Positions 22,259 to 37,030 of a DNA stretch of 64,000 nucleotides are shown piece after piece. The notes under the pieces were generated by a model, which saw only the letters and a program-made list of their open reading frames with translations, did not search any database and was not told where the DNA came from. The stretch spans positions 197,432,052-197,496,051 of the forward strand of contig CP136067.1 in the NCBI GenBank assembly GCA_032622095.1, read 5' to 3'. The DNA is from Siphonodentalium dalli. Its lineage: Eukaryota > Mollusca > Scaphopoda > Gadilida > Siphonodentaliidae. Made by a program: the position numbers and the translations under genes. Numbering within the stretch: position 1 is the first letter of the stretch; each line of letters opens with the position of its first letter.

Positions 22259-25200
22259 CTGGAAAATAAACGCACGTGCATGTAAGGAAGATGTTTATCA
22301 ATTTAGGAAACTAGTTCTATATATATAGCAGATATGACACATGTTATATAAACGTCTCCGAAACATGTCGAGAGTTGCTCTTTGAACATGTCTGGGTACA
22401 ACACACAATGCGCCTATTTTTAGAGACAGTGCAACATTTAGATTTGCTTCTAAAAATAGGCGACATGTTCAAAGAGCAACGCTCGGCATGTTTCGGAGAC
22501 GTATATATATAACATGCTACTGTGCCATATCTGCTGTATATATACACAACAGAGACCTTAAGTCTACAGACGTCGGAATACAGCGTCCATTTGAGCTTCC
22601 TTTTTTTGGGGTCGCTTCGGTGGCCGTGTGGTATTCACGTCGGACTTTGAGTCGCTAGGCGCGCTCGCCGTCATGGGCCGGCGTTCGAATCCCACCCAAT
22701 CCCAAAATATTTGCACTGTCTCAAAAATTACATTTGTTTTTATCTCTATACATCCAGCCACATTTTCGACGAATATGTGCGCACATATATCATCTCTGGT
22801 TAACCTTTCATGACCGGAGATGTATTGGTGCAGCATTAAATATCATGTGCCAGTACATTCTCTTATAAATACGAGTCTCCCATAGGGAGAATCACATATA
22901 TCAGAGACTGTACTGGCTTACAAGGTCAAGGTAAATATCGTTAGGTCAATGTATTATCTTATATAGGGAGGCTCCCATATGGAGACTCGCATATATAAGG
23001 GAATGAATTGACACAGGGATTTCGCAAAATTTCAGGAAGCTCCAGCCATGGAAGGGTTCAGTGGCCCGGCTAATGTTGGCTATGATGTTGGCGGGTCCTG
23101 CTTATTTCTTATGAAGTTGGTGGTGCAAACCGCAGCTATTAAGGATCAGACGCACGTTTTGCCAAACAAATTAATACCAAATATAATTTTGTATTGGAAA
23201 TTTAACTAAATTATTTCAGGTTTCCCTCTAAAACGTCGAAACTACATGAAATAAATATTTAATATTAAACAAAGTAGCGCCTTTCATGTAGCACTTTGCG
23301 TTAAAACATATTACTTTATACACTAGACTCTAAATACAAAGGAAAATAGGTTTCTTATACACTATCATGGAACACTGAGTACATCATGAAATAATAATCT
23401 GGAGAATCAGCTAGACGCATCAACAGGAGTTACATTCGGTAGATAATAATCATTTCCTATTTTCCACTAGCTGGAACAGCAAATGTTGTGCTTTTCAGAA
23501 CTTAAGAATTTTTTTTATTTAAAATTTATGTTTTAATGAAACATATGTTTCTATGTTGTTTTGTTTTTGAATAATTACGCTCACAGGTTTCCAAACAGTT
23601 TCATAGCATTTAGTGTTGTTGGAAATGTCCGGGACATATAAGATCTTTTATTTTTAATTACGCGGTGATGAGTTGTTCCCTTAGGAAATGTTTAGATAAA
23701 AAGTTCCCACCAATGTAGAGGCATATTTCTGCACTTAGAACATGTATATTATCTGTCGTCTGCTTCGCAATCAGCCCTGCAGATGAAGGATAGACCATTG
23801 AAATGTAAAATTATATAACTGAGTGGGACAATTCATTCAGTATAGAAACGGTTACATGTACATTATTGTGTCTGATGATTATTCGTCGGTTCAAGATAGA
23901 GAACTGATATACTCACACGTCTGGACCTCCAAGATCGTGAGATACAACAGCCGTTACTTTCGTCACAGCTTTCGGGTCCAGATTCTGAATTTCATCTCGA
24001 CCTAGAAAGCTGGAACGAAAAGTGTAATAAGATATATTGTATCTCCAATGCTGTGAGTTTGTTACTAGTGTGACAGGAAAGACGAAGTGAGAAGTTTTGG
24101 GCCTTGTCTAAAGAGTGTTCAGGTTGTGGAGTCATAATTTGAATATATGACAGAACTGGCAATCCAAGTCCCAAATTCACAGCCGTTATTAAAGTGTGAA
24201 CTCGAAATCAGAACACGTTTCTTGACTGCCTATGTCATTCGTGGACAACAAGAAAGTAGGACATTCAATTTTGGATATTTGATGCAGCCAATCACGTACC
24301 CCGCCTGGCTCCCATGTACGGGTCTTCTTTTGTTACACGAATGTTACACTAGACCTCCGTATTGCGGAAACACGGGGCTTTTTAACGAGTAATAATGCTC
24401 AGCTCCAAGTTAATCCTAGCAATTGTTTGTTTGTTCTGGGGATAACTAGATCGACACTGATATGACATACATACAGATGGACTACAACTCATAAATGACA
24501 CAGACCGGTTATTTTCAAGTTGTATGTTTGCCAAATTGTATAGAGTCGCTTTCCGTTGGAGTTACTCACAAAGAGTTCATTTTTCTGTTGAATTCTGCTT
24601 TCAGCAATTGAGCCAACCATATTCTAATCATCACTTAAAAAACTTATCGAACTATATTTTCATTCTGACAATGTGATAACAGCGATCAATATTACAATGT
24701 GAACATTGGGCATGAGCATTATGATTAGCTTCAAAGGGAATTTGCGTGTTCGCTGTATTGGCCGGTGTCACATGAACCAAGGTTGCGATGGGTTGGCGGT
24801 GTGTGTTTGCCAATTCAATTCAATTCAATTATTATTTATTCACTAAAATCGTCAAATATGACACAATAGAGCGTGTTGGAATACAATAGAACAATGCATA
24901 TCATTTATGTGCAATTTACAAAAGTGGTGCGCGGTGAAAATTACACATATTTTAATAAAAACAATTGATTAAGAACAGCCCATGCATGGTTGTGCAAATG
25001 TCGGATTTTAATGATCACTGTGTAATAAGGTCCGAAAACTGAACACACCCATTGATATAATGCTTGGTTTATTCGATAAGATGAGTTCACCTATTTTACT
25101 GTATGGTAGCGAGATCTGGTGCTTTGATGGTACTCAAAGTGTAGAGACACTACATCTAAAATTTTGTAAGATGGTTGCGTCTATCAAAATGAGTACCCCA

Positions 25201-28200
25201 ATTACATAGTTTATGCAGAATTCGCACGACACACCGTCTCTATAGAATTAACATGCCGAGCTCTGACATATTGGTCAAAGCTCAAATTGAGTGACGGCTC
25301 TGAGTTAGCTAAGAATGTTTATACCTTAATTTATCAGACTCAAGAGATGAACTCAATGACAGCAGACAAAAATAACTCCAAATGGTTATCTTTTGTCAAA
25401 AATGCTCTTTATGATTTGAAATTGCAATCAAAGTGGATCACCCAGACGGGCCTGACCGCTATTGAACTGAGAAATGCAAAAACTGTTCTCAAACAACGTC
25501 ACTGGGACACACTACTCGTTGACATAAACACATCTGCTTCATCGAGGGCCCAATTTTATAGTTTTATTTAAACTGACTACGGTTACCCAAATTACTTGAA
25601 GATTTTGCCGTCTAATCTATCGATATACCCCCTTAAGCTCAGAACTGCAAATCATAAACTGCCTATAGAATGCGCAAGATGGAAGAAATCTCCGAATGAT
25701 AATGACAATAGGATATGCACCATATGTGGAGAATATTTAGGAGACGAATACCATTTAGTTAATATATGCAGTCATTTGGATGAAATCAGAAAATAGTATA
25801 TCCCTGAATACTTTTGGAAGAACCCTACGAGAGAGAAATTCCATGGTCTCCTATCTCTTCAAAACATAAGCCTCATAAAAAGACTATGCATATTCCTAAG
25901 GTGTTCCTTTAAGAAGGTGTCTTATTCTATATGAGCGAAATCATTTATTGTTATGGGTGAACACATGTAATTATCACAGTTGTTAAGTTTATCGCCTATT
26001 ATTGTGTATTCTAATTTAATTACTGCTGTATAATATAAACATACATGTGTATATGAAATGAACAATGAAGAATGTGATATCCAAAGTTGTGTACATAATG
26101 TATATACGTTTTGCTGGTTTCACTGTTATGTGACTTGTGCAATAAATCAACCAATCACGTATATAGTATGCCTCAGGAGTTTTTGAATAACATAAGGACT
26201 CGTCTAATGAATAAAGAAAGATTTTTCAAGGTTTACGTCGTTTAAAGTTAAAAAGTTCGCTTAATTTGATGGTATTTGGTCTACAATAATAGTATTTGTA
26301 TTTGTATTTGACTCGCAGGTCTTTTACACACGGGCATTGAAATATGACGTAGAATTCGTTCACTATATTAGTATCACATAGAGTACATAGTCTATTGGAA
26401 TAATCTCAGTTAATCCATGCACAAGATTCGATTGGTAAGTGGTGGTTGCGGGTACGAAATTTCGAGTATTTGGACGGTGTCGTTTTTCACGAAAGAGAGG
26501 AATTTTTGAAGTCGTGTTTTATAATTCTGTAAAAGGCATACTTATTTGAATTAGATAATGTCCATGTAGCACAAGATGCGACAAACACGCGTTCTACTGT
26601 ACTATAGTCGACCTGGTATTTGACACGAGGTATGTGGATTTATGGACCGGCAGTTAGATGGGTTTTAAGGTAGATATTCCACTCGCTGTCCGGTATTCGG
26701 CCAAATAAAACCTCGGCTTCGCCTCTGAGATTAATTTTCCGGATATCCAACAGCTCGGAGAATATCCTATACATACAGGTTTGCTTTGCTTGTTCGCTCC
26801 ATGTGATGATAATATAATCTCTCGACTTTACGGCGAACTGAACTGGCATCGAATGTCAAGTTAACTGATTACCAACTGCGATCCACCACAAACTGACTTG
26901 TTCTGATTCGTGTGGTTTTGTGCGTCTGACTTCTCACTCAACTTTGGTGCATCATTAAACTTAATCATTTTACAAACTTTGTCATTAATGGGTTCTCGAA
27001 CTCTAGGAAAACACCCATTCCACAACTAGACATGGCCAGACATCCTTTCGGTCAGAGCTGAAAACCCGAAAATACGGAAGTCTTACCTGGTCTGTGTGTA
27101 TGGGACGGTTCTGCTCCCGTTCAGAAGAATATGCACATGACCGCGTGCTCTCTTAGCGTACTGAAAATATACAAAGCATATGTCATCTGGTCATTATCAC
27201 CTGAAAATTAAAGCCTATGGCGGCAGTGGGATTGTTTCAAGGCAGAGGACACTATTTAGTGTTTTTTGTAAACATATCATACAAGATGTTTATTTATTAC
27301 ATTATTTCGCTTCTGGCTATGAAAGATACTTAAAAGAAAAAGACTTAGACTACATAGGGAATTATGTTGGGGGTTGGAGCTATGCAAAATATTCCTTTGA
27401 CCGTTTCCGTGTGTGTGCTGCCATTTCTCTCTAACAATATGTAGTGTTGTTGGTGAATTCAACAACATGTGAGAATAAGCTTCCATATTTCAATTTTCTG
27501 TTTTCTGTTCAAAGTTGAGAGCGTGGTGACGAATTGGAATAATTTTGTCAACATGCAATTGTTATAGATATACATTTTAGGCAGATAAATCTCCATTCAC
27601 AACAAAATTTGTTGCATTTAAGTTGGAAAATATTGATCATTTCATGTGACCACCTCACTGTGTTTAAGTGGACCGCGTGGAGGGCGCGCTGATTACATGA
27701 GTAAAACCCACTGCAGGCAAACGTAAAATGCACATCAGGCAAGCATAAACTTCACTGCAACATTTAACAAGAGTCTTGGTCACATTACCAATGCTAGCAT
27801 GCTGCATGAGTTACTCTTCCGAGCTTGAAGACCTTGAAGTGCTGATTCCGTCTCAAACTTTGATATCACTTTGGGGGGGGGGGGGGGGGGGGGGGAAGGC
27901 AAACACTGAATATTTGACTTTTACTGTTGGACACGTAGACTACAAATCAACTACAGGTTTTCGACTTTTCTTGTAAGATGAATCTTACGTGACACGTAGA
28001 GGAGCAGCCACACACATTGTGCCTCGAATTTGCCTTTTGTCAGCAACATAACGCTAAGGATAATTTGTGTACGAGCATTAACAATGCCCCCCCGGTGGAG
28101 ACGACATGACAAGTATTGTCATGGATTGTACAATCTTGTCTCAATTCTGGCCCGCAAAGCCAACATGACGTAAATAACGCCACGAACCGTGCAAATGAAA

Positions 28201-31200
28201 CTAATATGCCTAAATCACATGGGAATTCTTCGTTGGTTATCCGGGTCATTAATCGAGCAATATTCAACATAGTTTCTTCATATTTTGTACGTAGTTCACA
28301 CCTGAAAACACGCAGACCAAGCTTCAAAATGGTCATGGTTTGATGAGTTTTGACTGAGTTATATCCTTTTTTGGACATTACTAATTTTTTTCATTGCTCG
28401 CAGGGGGGGGGGGGGGGGGGGGGGGGTAGTACAAAATTTGCAGGAAGGTATGCCGTTTTTTGCATCTGGCATTATCGGTGATCCACCACCCCCAAACCTG
28501 CAAAAAATATAATTTTCTACTCCCAATTTTTTGACAGCCACCCCCCAAATTTCACTAAAATTGGTCTAAAATCGCATAAAACTCTACTGATATCACTCAC
28601 ATGACTGGGAATGATCTCAGTTAGTTCAAATAACAGTTTAACCTGTTTCAGAAGCTGTTTTAATTGAGAAAAAAATGCTTTATAAATTACTGATCATCTT
28701 TAAACCTAGGTCATTGTGCAGAATACACAAAATTTCATAATGTCAAATATTTCTTGATTAGTCTGTCAACCAGCCCATTATCTAACATATTCCATACCAC
28801 TTATGTTAGTCTACTCGAGCAACTTACTTCTATTTTACTGAACTAGCTGAAACAGGCTCCCTTCTGCAGCCCCTTTGTGCGCTGCAAGCACATTTGGTCA
28901 TTGAAAAATTTTGATTTATATATATTGTTTTAATATATACTTTTTTAAAGATTGAATTCCTTGCTCAATTTAACAGAACCAATTTTATTTTATTTTTTTT
29001 CATTAAAATGTTTTAAAAACTAATATCATTATAACATCCGCCAGGGTACCCCGAGTCACCACACCAAATTTGGTTGAACTCGGTCCAGGGGTCTGAGAGA
29101 AAAATCCGGACAGGTCCTACTCTTTTATATATATAGATGACAAGCAGTCACAGCACTATATACTTGGATACTTTAGGTCTTGTGACAGATCATCTGAGTT
29201 GAAATACATGCAAATAGTTCACGGATTGGCTTGATGCACTGTTGACAGATATTTTCTACCCATTGATAGTCACATTAATGTTTGAGACAGTTGCTCTCTC
29301 TTTTTCCATACACATAATGATCTAGGCATTAGTTACATCAGGACAAGTTTACTTATATATGCAAACTTAGGTCATACACACAATTCCATCATTTCTAACC
29401 ATTTCCCGATAATTGTCTGTCAACCAGCATTGTGCCTAAACAATTTTGTTAGTCTACTGGAGCAACCACTGTTATATTAAATGACAAACAGTCACTATGC
29501 CAGACTTGAATATTTTAGGTGTTCTAACCACTGATAGTCACATTAATGTTTGAGACAGTTGCTCGCTCTTTCTCCATACACATAATGATCTAGGCATTAG
29601 TTACATCAGGACAAGTTTACTTATATATGTAAACTTAGGTCATTGTACAGGATACACACAATTCCATCATTTCTAACCATTTCCCGATAATTGTCTGTCA
29701 ACCAGCATTGTGCCTAAACAATTTTGTTAGTCTACTGGAGCAACCACTGTTATATTAAATGACAAACAGTCACTATGCCAGACTTGGATATTTTAGGTGT
29801 TCTAACCACTGATAGTCACATTAATGTTTGAGACAGTTGCTCGCTCTTTTTCCATGCACACAATGATCTAGGCTTTAGTTACATCAAGATATGTTTATTT
29901 ATTTCAGTTTTACATTTCTCGAAGATTCTTTCCGAAGGGTGTCGGGAAGGATTTTTGTCCACCCCACCGCCCAATATGCAACATGCCGTAGCTCAATGTC
30001 ATCTCCACTAAGGCCCATATGAGGTCCCAGTAACATAAATATGGTGTTTTTGCAGTTATAAATTCTTATATTATGTTTTAAACTGTTAGATATGTCAAAT
30101 AATGGCACAAAAGGTCTTTAGTAAAAAATTTGCATGAGGTTGTAGAAAACGCGTTTTTTGCCCCTCGGACCACCCACCCACCACGGCATACCTTCCTGCA
30201 AATTCTTTACTACCCCCCCCCCCCCCCCCTGTTGCTCGTTGCTAAAATCCTTATAAGCTGTTAATTGTGTTAACGGTATTGCAGTTTAACGGGAGACCAT
30301 GGGGTATTCAATGCAAAGCTTGTTAGCGTATATAACAGCCCCCCTTTTCCTAACAAATTTGGTTCGATGTGGTGTAATAGCTGGTCATATATGGTATATG
30401 TTCCGCCTCATATCATGACTCAGGTAAATACTTACTAATTTTACATATTTGGATGCTTAAGCCTAACGAGTCGCTTCAAGTAGACAGATTCAGGTGTTCA
30501 CAAAGCCTCCCAATTAAATTACCTACACAACATTCTGTCACAATGTCGTCATGTAGCACTAAGGCTATACGGCAACTCTTGTTGATCTAACCGATACGTG
30601 ATTGATTCATTGATTGATCGATTGATTGAGGTTTAATGTCGCTTTCAGCAACTAATGTCATATCCCGACATTGCCATTTTTGGTGATAGAGGAAATCCGC
30701 ACGCTTAATGCCAATCTAGCAGTGATTTCAATGCCATGGCTGATAAACTCGTCGACCATGTGCGGCAAACCACCGGCAATCAGCGAATGTGGATTCGAAC
30801 CCTCATCGTCAGCGCTGGAGGGGGAGATGGCTTGCAAGTTGGAGTTGTACCCCTAACCGACTGAGCTACCGAGGCCCCCAACCGATGTGTGAACATATTC
30901 TTCAGTTCCGTTGACCATCACTAAAATGTTGCCGGTTAGGCATGAAATAGTATATGGAATAATAAAATCTCCATGTGAAAATGTACTTTTTTTTATCAGC
31001 GCCGATGTTGCACATGCGCGACTAAACTAAAGTGAGTAGATGGGCGCGAAGCGCTCGGGATGGTCGATAAGATCGAGTGATCTTCTCCTTCACCCCACAT
31101 GCACATGCGCGAAGATCCGCCTAATCCTATATAATACGCGCGATTTTATTGGCTACTGGCGACAAGTACAGATATGCAAATTAACGATCTAACACAGCTT

Positions 31201-34200
31201 ATGTTTGACGGAGATGGATGGAAATTGAAGATGTTATCCAAATGTAAATAGTCTGACTTACGCGCGAGGACACCATAGTCCAGAAACCTGAGTAAGCTGG
31301 TGTTGGACAAGCCGGCGTCGTCCACGGACATAAGGTATAGTTGGCTCCGTCGGTGGGGCTGCCACAGAAAGACACCCCATCGGCCATATAACCTAGAAAA
31401 GAAAATGTGCAAAGTAGAGTTCTCACTACATGTACATGTATACCACTTAGGCCTCGTTAACAAACTCGCAAATTTGCCGGATAATGTTTTGAAGGAATTT
31501 CGTTATAGAATGATATAATGTTCCAGAAAACGAATGCCAAAATATTGTTTTTAAAAGTGCATCTTTACCATCGTTAAAGGTACTCAATCCGATCAGACGC
31601 TCCTAAATTACTATTTCTTTGGCTTCGGGGGTAAAAAAATATTTGATTCGAGTCGAGGAACCAACCCATCAAAGCTCAGGGTGATTAGATATCGATTTTT
31701 GAAGTTTGCTATTTCTATTGTTTGTGGACCAGAAGCACGTGGTCAAACGAACGAAGATGCGGACGAAGATGGATAACTCTAAAATCTAGTGGTTATTATT
31801 GGTTAGTTGAAGCAAAGATGCATCTTACACGCATGTTGTCGTTCATATTCTGGAACCCATATGGTTTTCTATAACGAAAGGCCCACAAACAATGCAAACT
31901 TGTCAGTGTGTGAACGTATACTTAGTTTACGTTAACTTGTCAGTGTGTGAACGTATACTTAGTTTATGTTAACTTGTCAGTGTGTGAACGTATACTTAGT
32001 TTCGTTAACTTGTCAGTGTGTGAACGTATACTTAGTTTACGTTAACTTGTCAGTGTGTGAACGTATACTTAGTTTAAGTTAACTTGTCAGTGTGTGAACG
32101 TATACTTAGTTTATGTTAACTTGTCAGTGTGTGAACGTATACTTAGTTTATGTTCACGCAGCTAACAAAATTTGCCAGGCAAACTTTTATGAAATACTTC
32201 ATAGCTGAATATTTATAGTTCATTATTTAGTGATAAATTAGGAAATGATATGTGTATATTAGTTTGTTTTATTGCGTAATGCGGCGATGACATGTCATGG
32301 GTTAGCACAAGGTTGATTCCTGCCAAATACCTTACTCGTATTTATATTCGCGCAGTGCTATTTTCCGCCCAACGATGGGTATGCGAAATTTAAAACTGAG
32401 CGAAAATTAGTACGACTCCTGAGTTTATTCCAAATTACAGGGAGAATCAGCTATGTTATTGAGTTACATGTTTATAAATTACAGACGGTTGGACTGAATA
32501 TAGACAATTATATTTACACGCGGGCATGCATTCGCAACACCAGTATTCATAATGTACCGACGTGTTTTCTTTGCTTAAGTTTCACCTGGATTTAACTGCA
32601 AAGTCTATTATTTTCAATGGAAGTGGAATAACTCTTAGTTTGAATTATGTTGCATTCTGGAAGCGAAACGGGGAAGTTGCATACTGTGAGCAAAATGGGG
32701 GAAACGTTTCTATGATTTCAACTATTTTCTATTACTCTATGGGCACATTCTGAGACACAGACGTTCCAAATGGTGATTAATTATTGTAAGTTAAATAATA
32801 TTTTATGTCATAGATTGTTATTAAAGGTACTCAATCCGATAAAACTCCTCTCAATTACTATTTCAATGGCTTCGGGGTCAAATATATTTGATTCGAGTCG
32901 AGGAAGTCACCCATCAAAGCTCAGATTTGTTAGATATCGATTTTAGAAATCTATTATTTTTCATTATCGGGAATTCTTTCTGGCCCAGAAGACGGTCAAA
33001 ATTTCGTTAGTATTACCACTTGATTATAGAGTTATCCATCCTTGTCTGTTTGAATCGAGTTTTGGCGTAAAATCTCGAGCAGGGTACCAAATTGACGGCA
33101 GTTATTAGTACTCATCTCGAGCAATTAACACATTTCAAAAATCAATATCTAATAACTCTGAGCTTTGTTTGATGGGTTCCTCGACTCGAATCAAATATGT
33201 TTTACCCCCAAAGCCAAAGAAATAGTAATATAGGACCCTCTGATCGGATTGTTGTTGTTGGAATCTGTTGAGATGGGGACCCTCTTTACGGATTGAGTAC
33301 CTTTAAACCGTATAAAATGGCACTTTAAAAAGTGACCCGAAAATTAAATGGGCCTTTAATGCACAAACCTCAGTATACAGCGCCGGGGTGGATGTTGACC
33401 ACCGACAACTTCCCGAACCAATTTGTTTTATGGGAGCAAATTACTTCATGTTGTCTTTTTTATGAATGATTCACTGAAACTTGTGGGTGGAGATTACTTG
33501 ACTACATATGTTTCATAGCAGCTTTAATTTGTCTTAATTAGATTGAACCAACGTTAGTTTTTGTGGGTAAGTCATTGTGAACAATGACAATATTTTTGAG
33601 GTAACAATATGTAATTAGCCGAATGACAATTAAACAAAATGTATATTATCTCAATGTATAAGAAACCAAAAATGGCATCACATTTGGTGGTCTCTGGTCT
33701 GGCGGAATTTTATTCAGCTATGGACGAATATTCTCACATGACCACCTGTCGATTTTCTTCAAATAAACAATTTCTATTTTAATTTCATCACGTGTTTCCT
33801 GGTCGTGTTACCTGGGAAGTATACACCTATGTCTCTAAAACGCCGGCCCCTGTCTGACATGGAATATACGAGCTGATACACTTTATGCCAGAACCACGAC
33901 TGAAATGATGGAAAACACAGACAGATTAGACGTATAGGTGCGGAATATCACACGATAGCAAAAACATAACTTTCACACTGGAGTAGCCATGCAGTGCTAT
34001 ATGCATGCAGGAAACCAATAAATGAAATATTTCATCCGGTTTATGCTAGGGTTCACACACGCGCTAGTCGGAAATTCACATTGATTCATCCGATGTGGGC
34101 GCCTGTAACCTGGGGATTCTCAGTCGGATTTCCGCAGAATGATAAAAGCTTTTTGGCGTCCGATATGATAGCACCAGATTATCTCCTCTAGATATATGGA

Positions 34201-36991
34201 AAACGCATTTGCAATACAAAAATAAGCAGTACGAGTGTTCTTATTGTAATATATTATACTCCATACACGGTATAACCCTTTCATGACGGAAGCAGCGCTG
34301 GTACAGCATGAACGATCCTATACGATCGTTGCCCAGGTTAATGTGAAGTGGAACCCTCTGCATATTGTGGATATATAGGTGAGCTTAGATGATACTCTTG
34401 TTCAAAGCGTTACATTCTCATGAATTATATATCCAAATTAATAGCATCATTGTGCTGTATACTGGCTAATTATTCTCGGTTTAAAAGAAATGTTGCTATG
34501 CAATTATATCAGCTACATGTGCCAGACACAAAGCGAGATTTTGAGTTGTTTATGTTAGGCGATGAGTCTGTTCTAAAACATGAAAGATATCCTCTATATG
34601 TTGGGCAGATACAACCTTGTCAGATGTCAGTATTGGAGGATTCTGAAAAATCATGTGCCACTGACTCCGTTCTCTTTTATCTCAGAAGAAATTAAATTTG
34701 ACGGCACACTGTGACCACTATTTTTAAACAGGCATTCTATACATTTCCATATCCCTTGTAATATTTTTGTGGAAACTATATTGAATGGGGCAGACTCAAT
34801 TGTGTTATAATATTAACATGAGCTATTCTAAAATGTTAACATGCACCATTATCTTCCTCGTAAAAAGTTATCACTGTTAGAACGCCTCGGAGAACGCTTG
34901 GTGCCACCTCGATTGTACCCCGTGAAGTTATATATAGAACACATACAGACAGACATATTTTCCAAATATATCTAGGCACCAAATGATTCCTCGTATCATT
35001 TGAGAAGAACATATATGAATTTGATGTTAATTAGCACTAAACATATTTATATCAGTTGTGGTGACCCGCCCGTCCCTATCTCGGACTCAAGCGGCTACAC
35101 ATTTGACATCATTAAACCACAAACAGACTCATTATGGAGATGAATATATATAAAATTGTTGAAACTTGGCGAGTATACAAATTCGTGTCAAATTTAGGGC
35201 CCCATATCTCTTACCCAAGCGGTACCAATTTGGCGTATTTAACCACACGATTAGATTCCTCGTATCACGGAGAAGAATATGTATCTGTCTGGTGGAAATC
35301 GGCGCTAAACACATTGTTTATCTATTTGTGTGTCTCTCTCAGCCTCTGTGGACCCATGTCTCAATTGGCACCACTTTTGACATCTTTAAACCACACAATT
35401 AGACTCCTGATATCATGGAGATAAATATTTATAAGTTTGGTGCTAATCGGTGACTAAACATTATTTTAATCAAATGTAGTGCCCGCCCCATTTGATTTCT
35501 CATATCATGGATAAGAATGTGTAAAAAAATTGGTGGAAATTGGCGCTAAAATTATTTTTATCAGTGTTGGTGCCCCTCTCCCTTTCAGTGCACCCTGACT
35601 CGAATAACGCCACTTTTGACAGCTTTATACGTTACCCCATTAGACTCCTCATACCGTGTGGATGGTTTTGTATAAGTTTTTGTACAAAATTGGCGAGTAT
35701 ACAATTCGTATACAATTTATGGCCCCCAAATCTCTCATCCAAACGGCACCAATCTGGCGTATCTAAACCACACAATTAGATTTATCGTATCACGGAGAAT
35801 ATGTATCAATCTCGTGGAAATCAGCGCTAAACATATTGTTCATATTTTGTGTATTATTCCTCTCACCCACTATGCATCCTGATTCGAATGGCCTCACTTG
35901 TGACATCCTTAAACCACACAATTAGACTCCTGATATCATGGAGATGATTATTGATACGTTTGGTAAACCATTTTTGAACAAATATAGTGCCCACTAACCC
36001 CCATCTCTCACCCAAACAGAACAAACATGGCGTCTTTAAATCACACGATCAGACTCCTCGTATTATGGATAAGAATGCGTGTCACTTTGGTGGAAATTGG
36101 CGCTAAAATTACTGCGTATCAATTTTGGTGCCCCTCTGCCTTTCAGTTCAACCCTGACTCGAATGACGCCACCTTTAACAGATTTAAGCCACACCATTAG
36201 ACTCCTCATACCATGGGGGTGATATTGTATAAGTGTGGTGGCAATCGGCGACTAAAAAATGAGTGCCCCTCCCACAATCTTTCATCCAAACGACAGCAAT
36301 TTGAAGAATCTAATCGCGCAATTAGATTCCCTGTATCATGGAGAAGAATATATATCAATTTGGTGGATATCGGCGCTAAAATTAGTTTTATCAATTTTGG
36401 TGCCACTCTCCCCTTCAGTGCACCCCGACGCGAATGGCGCCACGTTTGACATATTGAAACAACACCATTAGATTCCTCATATCATTGGAATGATTATATA
36501 AAAGTTTCGTGGCAATCGCGGCAAACATTTGTTCTACCACTCCCCCTTTTATGACCCTGACAACGGCGTGACTTTAGAAACTTCTAATCCGCACCATTAT
36601 CTTTTTCGTAAAAAGTTACCCCTAGTAGACCGTTTGGTGCCATCTAGATTATCCCTCTGCGCTAAATTTAGTTTATCAATTTTGGTCCCCCCTTCCTTTC
36701 CGTGCATCCCTGACTCGAACGGCGCCACTCTTGACATATTTAAACCACACCATCATATTCCTTATATCATGGGGATGATTATATATAAGTTTCGTGGCAA
36801 TTGGCGACAACAAATTGTTCTGCCCCTCCTCATTTTCTGCCCCTGACAACAACGGCGTCACTTTAGAAAATCCTAACCCTCACCATTATCTTTCTCGTAA
36901 AAAGTTACCTCTAGTAGACCCCTTCGGTGTCATCTAGATGGTCCCCTGTAAATTTCTATAGAACACAGACAGACAGACAGACAGACATTCG

Positions 36992-37030
<39 letters not shown>

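Noticed and set aside
22612-22705. A functional tRNA gene
   Set aside because: A and B boxes are present but acceptor and T stems do not pair; read as a relic.
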